Assembly: GCA_030528055.1 (NCBI GenBank)
Contig: JAUMZQ010000008.1
Span: forward strand, 44,058-108,057
Source: Streptococcus sp.
Lineage (GTDB): Bacteria; Bacillota; Bacilli; Lactobacillales; Streptococcaceae
Direction: 5' to 3'
Length of the DNA: 64,000 bases
Made by a program: the position numbers and the translations under genes. Below, one piece after another: positions 56,724 to 64,000 of the stretch (position 1 is the first letter of the stretch; every line of letters begins with the position of its first letter). Below the pieces are notes generated by a model that was given only the letters and a program-made list of their open reading frames with translations, was not told the DNA's origin and made no database searches.

Positions 56724-57812
56724 ATGAGAAAATTAGGAGTTTCAGTTTATCCCGGACATAGTGAAATCAAAGACATTTTAGCTTATTTGGAATTAGCTGC
56801 AGGATATGGTTTTTCAAGAGTGTTCACTTGTCTGTTGTCAGTTGGAAATCAAGAAGAAACGATAGAAGATTTCAAAAAAACTGTCAGCTTAGCAACTTCT
56901 CTAGGAATGGAAGTGATTGCTGATGTCGATTTGAGTGTTTTTGAGAAATTAGGTTTGAAATATGATAATTTAGAATTTTTTAAGAATATGGGTTTAACAG
57001 GAATTCGATTAGATGGAGGATTTTCAGGTCAAGAAGAAGCCAGCATGACTTTTAATTCTCAAAATTTATTAATTGAATTGAATATGAGTGTTGAAAATCG
57101 CTATTTAGAAAACATTGCAGCTTTTCAACCTAAATTTGAAAATTTAATTGGATGTCATAATTTTTATCCACATCGATATACTGGCATATCTGTTGAACAT
57201 TTTCTTAATACTTCTAAACGCTACAAGGATATTGGAGTTCGGACGGCTGCTTTTGTCAACTCAAAAGTTGCAAAAATTGGTCCTTGGCCAGTAGAAGAAG
57301 GACTATGTACTTTGGAGATGCACCGTGACTGGGAAATAACAAGTGCAACTAAGTGGCTATGGGCAACAGAATTGATTGACGATGTTATCATTGCCAACTC
57401 ATTTGCTAGCGAGGAAGAGCTTCAAACATTAAGTGAAATTGATCCATATTTGTTGACATTAGATTGTGAGTTGACCTCAGGAAATACAGAGATTGAAAAC
57501 CATATCATTTTAGAAGAGCCACACATGGTACGTGGAGATACAACTGACTACATGTTCCGTTCGTCGCTAAGTCGTATTACCCATAAGAAAGACCATTTTG
57601 AGCCACATGATACAAATCCAATAGAAAGAGGAGATATTTTAATAGATAATTCTCTTTATACAAAATATGCAGGTGAATTACAAATTGCGCGTCTACCAAT
57701 GGATAATTCAGGAAAAACAAATGTTGTAGGTCATATTTTGAAACAGGATCATGCTTTACTTGATTTATTGAAACCATGGCAAAAGTTCCAATTTCGTCAC
57801 ACAAAGAACTGA
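56724..57812 (+). CDS. DUF871/MupG-type TIM-barrel hydrolase
   Basis: 362 residues. An N-terminal TIM barrel (LGVSVYPGHSEIKDILAYLELAA to about 230, with GIRLDGGF and CHNFYPHRYTG) precedes a cyclophilin-like C-terminal domain. The best studied member, MupG of Staphylococcus aureus, hydrolyses MurNAc-6-phosphate-GlcNAc. Start 56724 follows AAAGGAGGG; an ATG at 56703 would include that site. The 98-base gap from the GrdB-like gene has no clear terminator. It may cleave the sugar phosphate delivered by this PTS. Confidence 0.85.
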   Translation: MRKLGVSVYPGHSEIKDILAYLELAAGYGFSRVFTCLLSVGNQEETIEDFKKTVSLATSLGMEVIADVDLSVFEKLGLKYDNLEFFKNMGLTGIRLDGGFSGQEEASMTFNSQNLLIELNMSVENRYLENIAAFQPKFENLIGCHNFYPHRYTGISVEHFLNTSKRYKDIGVRTAAFVNSKVAKIGPWPVEEGLCTLEMHRDWEITSATKWLWATELIDDVIIANSFASEEELQTLSEIDPYLLTLDCELTSGNTEIENHIILEEPHMVRGDTTDYMFRSSLSRITHKKDHFEPHDTNPIERGDILIDNSLYTKYAGELQIARLPMDNSGKTNVVGHILKQDHALLDLLKPWQKFQFRHTKN

Positions 57813-57860
57813 AAAATTATAATATAAATATTTTTAGTTTTATGTTTCAATTTATAAAAA

Positions 57861-57895
57861 AAAACGAGCAATCCAAATGGATTTGCTCGTTTTCG
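57861..57895. terminator. Bidirectional terminator between the MupG-type gene and mscL
   Basis: AAAACGAGCAATCC and GGATTTGCTCGTTTT pair with one bulge around a four-base loop, with A- and T-runs outside. Confidence 0.88.
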
Positions 57896-57942
57896 TTTTC
57901 AAGAATTGATGGATTTTCTAAAACAGAAAAAACTTAAGTAGC

Positions 57943-58317
57943 TTATTTCTGTTTTTCTAGTAAAGCCTTGATTTCTTGAAGAACTTCTAATTCAGTTGGT
58001 GCAGCAGGTTCTTCAACTGTTTCTTCTTCTTTCTTAGTTAAATTTTGTGCTTTTTCAGCAGCTTTTACAACAAAGAAAAGAACTGAACCAACGATTAAGA
58101 AGTTTACAACAGCATTGATAAAGTTACCAATTTTGATGGCACCAGCAATCTTAATATCAGAGAAATCAGGCGTTCCTCCAAGTAATCCAATAGCAGGTGT
58201 AATGATGTCATTAACAAGCGATGTTACGATAGCACCAAAGGCAGCACCAATAATAACTGCGACAGCAAGATCTACTACATTTCCGCGAAGTAAAAATTCT
58301 TTAAGGTCTTTTAACAT
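57943..58317 (-). CDS. mscL: Large-conductance mechanosensitive channel MscL
   Basis: 124 residues. The N-terminus [40 protein letters not shown] is the pore helix with its glycine/alanine packing face. A second helix (about 70-90) and an acidic/basic cytoplasmic bundle ([13 protein letters not shown]) follow. It opens under membrane tension to release solutes on hypo-osmotic shock. AAGGAAGAAG precedes its start on the minus strand. Confidence 0.96.
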   Translation of the reverse strand: MLKDLKEFLLRGNVVDLAVAVIIGAAFGAIVTSLVNDIITPAIGLLGGTPDFSDIKIAGAIKIGNFINAVVNFLIVGSVLFFVVKAAEKAQNLTKKEEETVEEPAAPTELEVLQEIKALLEKQK

Positions 58318-58465
58318 TTCTTCTTCCTTTCAAAAAATATCAGGAATTTATTATAGCTCAAAAATATAAAATTTTCAAGTCATTTGCTTGTCAAATGTTT
58401 TACATTTGTATGTTTTTGTTATAAAATAGAAGTTGATATTCTGTGATAATTGGAGGTATTGTCTA

Positions 58466-60235
58466 TTGATTGATAAAGAATTAATTAATGAAGTAAAAAA
58501 TAGCGTCAATATCGTTGATATCATAGGAGAGACAGTAGCTTTATCAAAAGCTGGTCGAAATTATTTAGGGCTTTGTCCATTCCATTCGGAGAAGACCCCA
58601 TCTTTTAATGTGGTAGAAGATAAGCAGTTTTATCACTGTTTTGGTTGTGGTAAGTCAGGAGATGTCTTTAAATTTATCGAAGACTATCGTGGAGTTTCCT
58701 TTATCGATGCGGTGCAAATTGTTGCAGAGCAATCAGGGATTTTCCTTCCTGTTGAGGACAAAGGACAAGAAATTGCAAAACACAATCATCCTCATCAAAA
58801 ACTATACGATATTCATACGGAAGCCGCTAAATTTTACCATGCAGTATTGATGACAACCAATATGGGTGAAGAGGCGAGACAGTATCTTTATCAACGAGGA
58901 TTAACAGATGATGTTCTAAGACATTTTCAAATTGGTTTGGCACCGAGTGAGGGGAACTATTTGTACCAAAAAGTGGCTGAACAATTTGATGAAAATACCA
59001 TTGCGAACTCTGGCTTGTTTCATTTGTCAGAAACGAACATGTTCTACGATGCTTTTCAAAATCGGATTATTTTCCCTTTAACAAATGAATTTGGTCAAGT
59101 TGTCGCCTTTTCAGGAAGGATATGGAAGCAGTCAACAGTTGATGATAAACACGTTCCAAAATATAAAAATAGTCGAGCTACAGCTATTTTTAATAAAAGT
59201 TATGAATTGTATCATCTAGATAAAGCTAAGCCGACTATCAAAAAAAATCATGAAGTTTACCTCATGGAAGGTTTTATGGATGTTATTGCAGCTTACCGAG
59301 TAGGGATTGAAAATGTGGTTGCTTCAATGGGAACAGCCTTAACTCGCGAACATGTGGAACATCTTCGTAAATATACTAAAAAAGTTATTCTAAGTTATGA
59401 TGGTGATAATGCTGGACAAAATGCCATTGTTAAATCCTTAGATGAATTGAAAGGATTTAATGTTGAGATTGTAAAAATTCCAGACAATATGGATCCAGAC
59501 GAATTTCTACAAAAAAATTCGAGTGAAGATTTACAAACTTTGCTGACTAAAAATAGAATTAGCAATGTAGAATTTTTGCTACATTACTTAAAACCGGATA
59601 ATATTGAGAATTTACAAGCCCAGATTGATTTTGTGGAGAAGATGGTACCAATTATTGCAAAAACAAAATCAATAACAGCACAACATTCTTATATCTATAT
59701 GTTGGCTGATTTATTGTCAGCTTTTGATTACCAACAGATAGAGCAATTAGTCAACAACCATCATCTTGCTGACAGGCAGCAACAAAGTCAGTCAAGGCAA
59801 GTGCAGGGAACGATTCCTTTGTCTAACAGATTATCGCGTTTGATAAAAGCTGAAAATCATATTTTTTATCGTATGATTCAAGATCCACTAATTTTGAATC
59901 AATACCGATTGCGAACAAATTTTAATTTTGAAACACCAGAATTGCAAATCTTATATAAATTATTATTAGCAAATGGAGAAGTAACTTCGCAAGATCTATC
60001 CGAATTGCCTGAAAATGTTCAAAAAGCATGGTATCGTATATTGGAAGAAAATTTACCAGAAGATATGGAAGATGGGGAATTAAAAGAAGTAGAAACAATT
60101 CGTCAACGAGAGTTGCTTCAAAAAAACAATCAAGAAATTGGTAAAAATGTAAAAGAAGCAGCCTACAGTGGCGATATGGATAGGGCAATATTAGAAATGC
60201 AACGCTTGATAGAGCAAAAAAGAAGAATGGAGTAG
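58466..60235 (+). CDS. dnaG: DNA primase DnaG
   Basis: 589 residues. The N-terminal zinc ribbon is [13 protein letters not shown] and [12 protein letters not shown] (CHC2), the Toprim core has [14 protein letters not shown] and [11 protein letters not shown], and a DnaB-binding C-terminal helical part follows. It makes RNA primers at the fork. The start codon is TTG 58466, eight bases after GGAGGT and beginning [11 protein letters not shown]; an upstream TTG at 58433 lacks support. rpoD follows two bases after its stop (the macromolecular-synthesis operon). Confidence 0.95.
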   Translation: MIDKELINEVKNSVNIVDIIGETVALSKAGRNYLGLCPFHSEKTPSFNVVEDKQFYHCFGCGKSGDVFKFIEDYRGVSFIDAVQIVAEQSGIFLPVEDKGQEIAKHNHPHQKLYDIHTEAAKFYHAVLMTTNMGEEARQYLYQRGLTDDVLRHFQIGLAPSEGNYLYQKVAEQFDENTIANSGLFHLSETNMFYDAFQNRIIFPLTNEFGQVVAFSGRIWKQSTVDDKHVPKYKNSRATAIFNKSYELYHLDKAKPTIKKNHEVYLMEGFMDVIAAYRVGIENVVASMGTALTREHVEHLRKYTKKVILSYDGDNAGQNAIVKSLDELKGFNVEIVKIPDNMDPDEFLQKNSSEDLQTLLTKNRISNVEFLLHYLKPDNIENLQAQIDFVEKMVPIIAKTKSITAQHSYIYMLADLLSAFDYQQIEQLVNNHHLADRQQQSQSRQVQGTIPLSNRLSRLIKAENHIFYRMIQDPLILNQYRLRTNFNFETPELQILYKLLLANGEVTSQDLSELPENVQKAWYRILEENLPEDMEDGELKEVETIRQRELLQKNNQEIGKNVKEAAYSGDMDRAILEMQRLIEQKRRME

Positions 60236-60237
60236 GA

Positions 60238-61353
60238 ATGGCTACAAAAAAACAAGAAGAAGTAACAACATTAAAGGTTCAAATTGCAGAATTTATCCGA
60301 AATCATAAGCAAACAGGAGTTGCGACAGATGATGAAATCAATGACCAATTAGTTATTCCATTTACTTTGGATGCTGAGGGCATTGAAGACCTTTTACAAA
60401 GAATTCAAGATGCCGGAATTTCTATCACAGACAAGGAAGGAAATCCCAGCTCAAGAGTACTAAATGCAGAAGAAGAGGAAACAGAACTCACAGATGAAGA
60501 GTTATTGGGAAGCAACTCTGCAAAAGTCAATGACCCTGTTCGGATGTACTTAAAAGAAATCGGTGTTGTCTCTCTTCTAACCAATGAAGAAGAGCAAGAA
60601 TTGGCTATTTTGGTGGAACAAGGTGATTTGGAAGCTAAGCAACGCCTTGCTGAAGCCAATCTTCGTTTAGTTGTTTCAATTGCTAAACGTTATGTAGGAC
60701 GTGGAATGCAGTTCTTAGATTTAATCCAAGAAGGAAACATGGGCTTGATGAAAGCTGTGGACAAATTTGATTATACTAAAGGTTTTAAATTCTCTACGTA
60801 TGCAACTTGGTGGATTCGTCAAGCAATTACACGAGCTATCGCCGATCAAGCACGGACGATTCGTATCCCAGTTCATATGGTTGAAACAATTAATAAATTG
60901 GTTCGCGAACAACGAAATCTTTTACAGGAGTTAGGACAAGATCCAACACCTGAACAGATTGCTGAGAGAATGGATATGACTCCAGATAAAGTTCGTGAAA
61001 TTTTAAAAATCGCTCAAGAACCGGTATCACTTGAAACCCCTATAGGAGAAGAAGATGATAGCCATCTTGGAGATTTTATAGAAGATGAAGTGATTGAAAA
61101 TCCAGTAGATTATACGACCCGTGTTGTTTTGCGCGAGCAGTTGGACGAAGTATTGGATACTTTGACAGACCGTGAGGAAAATGTGCTCCGTTTGCGTTTT
61201 GGACTAGATGATGGAAAAATGCGTACCTTGGAAGATGTTGGAAAAGTGTTTAATGTTACTCGTGAACGCATTCGACAAATTGAAGCCAAGGCACTTCGTA
61301 AATTACGTCATCCAAGTCGTAGCAAACCACTTCGTGATTTTATTGAAGATTAA
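60238..61353 (+). CDS. rpoD: Primary sigma factor RpoD (sigma-70/SigA)
   Basis: 371 residues, usual for Gram-positive SigA. Regions: 1.1 (short, to about 90), 1.2 ([12 protein letters not shown]), 2.3-2.4 ([29 protein letters not shown]), 3.0 (HMVETINKL) and 4.2 ([29 protein letters not shown], the -35 binding helix). It directs housekeeping transcription. Close behind dnaG. Confidence 0.97.
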   Translation: MATKKQEEVTTLKVQIAEFIRNHKQTGVATDDEINDQLVIPFTLDAEGIEDLLQRIQDAGISITDKEGNPSSRVLNAEEEETELTDEELLGSNSAKVNDPVRMYLKEIGVVSLLTNEEEQELAILVEQGDLEAKQRLAEANLRLVVSIAKRYVGRGMQFLDLIQEGNMGLMKAVDKFDYTKGFKFSTYATWWIRQAITRAIADQARTIRIPVHMVETINKLVREQRNLLQELGQDPTPEQIAERMDMTPDKVREILKIAQEPVSLETPIGEEDDSHLGDFIEDEVIENPVDYTTRVVLREQLDEVLDTLTDREENVLRLRFGLDDGKMRTLEDVGKVFNVTRERIRQIEAKALRKLRHPSRSKPLRDFIED

Positions 61354-61392
61354 GTGTGTTAATTTATTAGCTTGTATATGGGAGGATAACCG

Positions 61393-61731
61393 ATGTCAAA
61401 ACAGATTTATACAGAGCAAGAGATTGAACAAATAAAAACAAAAATCTTGGAAAGTTTAGAGCAAGTTATTGACCCAGAATTGGGAATTGATATTGTCAAT
61501 CTCGGCTTAATTTATGAAATCCGCTTTAATGGAGAAACGGGCGAAACAGAGATTGATATGACCTTGACGACCATGGGTTGCCCACTAGCTGATCTCCTGA
61601 CTGACCAAATATATGATTCATTAACAGATATTTCTGAAATAACCAAAGTAGAAGTCAAATTGGTCTGGTATCCAGCATGGACAGTTGAAAAAATGAGTCG
61701 TTATGCGCGGATTGCCTTGGGAATTCGTTGA
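61393..61731 (+). CDS. Metal-sulfur cluster assembly factor, MIP18/DUF59 family
   Basis: 112 residues. VIDPELGIDIVNLGLIY and the reactive cysteine in LTTMGCPLAD are the DUF59 signature. Such proteins help to mature or transfer Fe-S clusters (SufT, PaaD, Cia2). AGGAGG lies eight bases before the ATG, 39 bases after rpoD. The same gene follows rpoD in other streptococci. Function here is inferred from family. Confidence 0.88.
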   Translation: MSKQIYTEQEIEQIKTKILESLEQVIDPELGIDIVNLGLIYEIRFNGETGETEIDMTLTTMGCPLADLLTDQIYDSLTDISEITKVEVKLVWYPAWTVEKMSRYARIALGIR

Positions 61732-61811
61732 TTATACAAGAACCTACATTCATACAATGTAGGTCTTTTTTTGAATTTAGCAACAACTATAATATTGTTG
61801 TTTTATTGCTT

Positions 61812-61840
61812 TTGCAATCTTTTGGAATCTTTGATATAAT
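61812..61840 (+). promoter_or_regulatory. Promoter of ssrA (tmRNA)
   Basis: TTGCAA (61812-61817), 17 bases, TATAAT (61835-61840), 15 bases upstream of the mature 5' end. Confidence 0.75.
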
Positions 61841-61854
61841 ATTTTTATTGCTTT

Positions 61855-62201
61855 GGGGTCGTTACGGATTCGACAGGCATTATGTGACATGTTCTGCGAC
61901 TCATCTAGCGGATGTAAAACGCCAGTTAAATATAACTGCAAAAAATAACAACTCTTACGCTTTAGCTGCCTAAAAACCAGCCAGCGTGACCAGATTTGAA
62001 TCGCTCGTGTTCAATGATTGGTCTTATTATTAGCGAGATACGACTGAAGCTTGTCTAGCGTTTCAGTAAGAGAAAAATAGACTCGCTTGATTTTGGCTTG
62101 AGCCAGGTGTCGAAATTTTAGTTAAAAGAAAACATGGCCTATGGTTGTAGACGAATATGTTGGCAGATGTTTGGACGTGGGTTCAACTCCCACCGGCTCC
62201 A
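61855..62201 (+). ncRNA. ssrA: tmRNA (transfer-messenger RNA)
   Basis: The 5' GGGGTCGTTACGGATTCGAC and 3' TTCAACTCCCACCGGCTCCA ends form the alanyl-tRNA-like half with encoded CCA. The tag is coded from 61941 and reads KNNNSYALAA then TAA (61971-61973), preceded by the Ala brought by tmRNA. It rescues stalled ribosomes with SmpB and marks the product for proteolysis through the LAA end. A protein-like frame of 81 codons crossing it is not a gene. Followed 41 bases later by tRNA-Ser. Confidence 0.97.
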
Positions 62202-62242
62202 TTTTCTATTTCACTTTTAAATGGTGAAATTTTATTTATCGT

Positions 62243-62330
62243 GGAAGATTACTCAAGAGGCTTAAGAGGCTGTGTTGGAAACGCAGTAGGCGTGTAAAAG
62301 CGTGCGTGGGTTCGAATCCCATGTCTTCCG
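62243..62330 (+). tRNA. tRNA-Ser (anticodon GGA)
   Basis: 88 bases. Acceptor GGAAGAT pairs with GTCTTCC, discriminator G, anticodon arm CTGTG-TTGGAAA-CGCAG with anticodon GGA, a long variable arm typical of class II serine tRNA, and the T arm GTGGG-TTCGAAT-CCCAT. CCA is not encoded. It is probably in one transcript with tmRNA. Confidence 0.95.
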
Positions 62331-62531
62331 TTAATTGTAAATGAATCAATATTGATAAAATAATTGTATTTAATTAATGATACAGATGTACGCGTATTTG
62401 AATGGCGCAACAAATGATGGAGTTATAAATAACTATTTCATCAAAAACGGTACTATCAGTTATTACTATAATTACTGATGTTTGGGTAAGAATGGAAACT
62501 ATTCTATAGGATAATTGATAGAGGAAAAGGG

Positions 62532-64000
62532 ATGTTATTTAAACGGCAAAAAGGTAATTATCACGAAGTAGAGCGCGTGACAAGATTTAAGCTAATCAAA
62601 TCAGGAAAAACATGGCTTCGTGCTGCGGTCTCAAAACTTGGATTGTTTAAATCAGTTAAGAGTGGTGATGCATCATCCATCGAAAAACAAGCAGTAGAAA
62701 TCGAAAGTAGTGTAAGTGAACAAAAAAGTGGGGTTCAGTTTTTAAGAGGTTTGGTTGCCACCGGATCAGTTTTGGGTGGAGTAATAGTAACAAACCATAC
62801 TGTTTATGCCGAAGAGGATAGAACTGTAGAAAAAGTTGTTGATACGAATGATGTATTGGCTACTAAAGACCATACAACTTTGGGAACTATTGAAGAAAAT
62901 AAGGGAACGACTGATACTACTGAAAATGTGTCCAATTCAGAGTCATTGTCCGTCAGTGAGAGCAGTTCTATTTCCACTAGTGAAAGTGCTTCTTACTCGT
63001 CTAGTACTAGTCTATCATATAGTCACAGCGAGTCCATGTCAACTAGTATTAGCAATTTTTCCTCCCTTTCTACTAGCAATCATTCAAACTCTTCAGTTCT
63101 TTCAGAAAATAGCGAAAGTAGCGTAAGTAGTACTTCAGTTAATTCTGATAGTCATTCTACAAGTAGCCAAACCGCTTCACAAGGTTATTCAAGTTTTAGA
63201 GCTGTAACACCAACTGCTACGAATGAAGCTCCGGTTATTATCTTAGACAACCAATTTTCTAAGGGTACGGGCAGTGATAGTAATTACTATGTTATGCATG
63301 TTTATCGTACAGAAGCCTTAAACATTGTTTTTAAAATTTATGATGATAGCGGTACTATTAGTCAAGCTCTAGTGGGACAAATTCAAGGAAAAAATATTGG
63401 GACAGCTGATCGTTTTGCTGTAGTCTCAAGCGTTGTCCCAAATCGTATTACCAGCACTACAACTGCAACAGAAGCTAACCCAGCAATTATTCAATACTCT
63501 GGTACGGTTATGACTAATGATAAAGTAGGCAGTGCTGGTGTTTATACAAAACGAATCAGAGCAACAGACGCAACTGGTAAATATACGGATATAGATTTTA
63601 AAGTATATATTCATGCATTAACTGAAAAATATACTCCCAATTCACCAGTAATTGAAGAAATTGAACATCCAGGGTCTTTAACTACTAGTGAAAAAAACAC
63701 TATCATACAAAATATTCGAAATGCTAATCCAGATTTATTACCTTATATTAAGACCATTACAGTAAATGATGATGGAACGGCAATAATAGCTTATAATGAT
63801 AATCAAAGCAATAACGATAGTATTGATACATTAACTCCAAATCAAACTTTTAAGTTTGACGAATCAAAATCTCTATCAAAGAGCGCATCCATCTCAGCCA
63901 GTACCTCGGCCTCCACGAGTGCGTCCACTTCAGCGAGTGCATCTACTTCAATTAGTTCCTCTTCTTCGGCAAGCACATCCGCTTCCATGAGTTCGTCGAC
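62532..64000 (+). CDS. Serine-rich-repeat surface adhesin, 5' part (runs off the right edge)
   Basis: The frame is open from ATG 62532 to the end (about 489 codons). It has a 95-residue signal peptide with RFKLIKSGKTW (KxYKxGKxW-type, Ile for Tyr) and a hydrophobic stretch ending TVYAEED, the accessory SecA2/SecY2 export signal. A first Ser-rich segment (about residues 135-215) follows, then a ligand-binding-like region (about 220-445, with two Ig/siglec-like modules), then a second Ser-rich repeat (SASTSASTS pattern) continuing beyond the window. Family: GspB, Hsa, PsrP, Srr. These are O-glycosylated, wall-anchored and bind host glycans or proteins. AGGAAAAGGG precedes the start. The anchor and export genes are not visible. 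Confidence 0.93.
   Translation, partial: MLFKRQKGNYHEVERVTRFKLIKSGKTWLRAAVSKLGLFKSVKSGDASSIEKQAVEIESSVSEQKSGVQFLRGLVATGSVLGGVIVTNHTVYAEEDRTVEKVVDTNDVLATKDHTTLGTIEENKGTTDTTENVSNSESLSVSESSSISTSESASYSSSTSLSYSHSESMSTSISNFSSLSTSNHSNSSVLSENSESSVSSTSVNSDSHSTSSQTASQGYSSFRAVTPTATNEAPVIILDNQFSKGTGSDSNYYVMHVYRTEALNIVFKIYDDSGTISQALVGQIQGKNIGTADRFAVVSSVVPNRITSTTTATEANPAIIQYSGTVMTNDKVGSAGVYTKRIRATDATGKYTDIDFKVYIHALTEKYTPNSPVIEEIEHPGSLTTSEKNTIIQNIRNANPDLLPYIKTITVNDDGTAIIAYNDNQSNNDSIDTLTPNQTFKFDESKSLSKSASISASTSASTSASTSASASTSISSSSSASTSASMSSS

Noticed and set aside
61728-61973. An 81-codon reading frame over the start of tmRNA
   Set aside because: It covers the ssrA promoter and 5' half, and its last codons are the tag reading frame of tmRNA. 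There is no independent gene.
62836-63126. A 96-codon frame on the plus strand inside the adhesin
   Set aside because: It is an out-of-frame shadow of the Ser-rich segment. The adhesin frame is open throughout.
62939-64000. Short repeated units that could suggest a CRISPR array or microsatellite
   Set aside because: They are degenerate Ser/Ala/Thr codons in one open frame, with no constant repeat and spacer pattern.

Overview
The window is chromosomal DNA of a low-GC streptococcus. Several things point to this: the rgp-type rhamnose polysaccharide cluster, a preQ1-II riboswitch in front of queT, an SMK (SAM-III) type leader in front of metK, the cmk-infC-rpmI-rplT and dnaG-rpoD blocks, spxR, mntE, the short SPJ_0845-type protein, a tmRNA tag ending YALAA, and a serine-rich-repeat adhesin with an accessory-Sec signal. 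I cannot fix the species from sequence alone. Layout: 1-6.2 kb holds the 3' end of whiA, a ferredoxin-NADP reductase, a DUF1304 membrane protein, a tandem pair of near-identical small anchored proteins, two Cof-type HAD phosphatases and ftsY. From 6.2 to 13.2 kb come ebsA and a ferredoxin in convergent overlap, a LysM protein, cmk, the infC-rpmI-rplT translation operon with an attenuator-like leader and an AUA start for IF-3, a dCMP deaminase, riboswitch-controlled metK, and murA2. From 13.2 to 23.4 kb come a GNAT acetyltransferase, spxR, map, a YihY-family protein, a GtrA protein, preQ1-II/queT, ligA, a lipid kinase and an intracellular pullulanase. From 23.4 to 29.4 kb come ltaS and mntE on the minus strand and pcrA on the plus strand. 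The region 29.5-39.4 kb is a wall-polysaccharide island: rmlD, rgpA-B-C-D, a GT4 glycosyltransferase, rgpF and a GtrB/GacI-like lipid-linked sugar synthase. The region 39.5-46.3 kb carries apt, metA, dnaD, trmK, a Nif3-family gene, a FAD oxidoreductase, and a VTC-domain/DUF4956 pair. The region 46.3-51.2 kb is minus strand: zwf, an MFS exporter, and a three-gene unit of a 47-residue protein, a YraQ/UPF0718 permease and a TIGR03943 protein. The most interesting accessory unit is 51.3-57.8 kb: a PRD transcription activator and an RDD membrane protein, then a lactose/cellobiose-family PTS (IIA, IIB, IIC), a GrdB-related protein without the selenocysteine part, and a DUF871/MupG-type hydrolase. 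A palindrome with shared arms lies 41-42 bases upstream of the -10 element of both the regulator gene and the PTS operon, which suggests one small regulon for a phosphorylated glycoside, possibly of cell-wall origin. The window closes with mscL (minus), dnaG-rpoD-DUF59, tmRNA, tRNA-Ser(GGA), and the first 490 codons of a serine-rich-repeat surface adhesin running off the right edge. I saw no CRISPR array, insertion sequence, prophage gene or rRNA.
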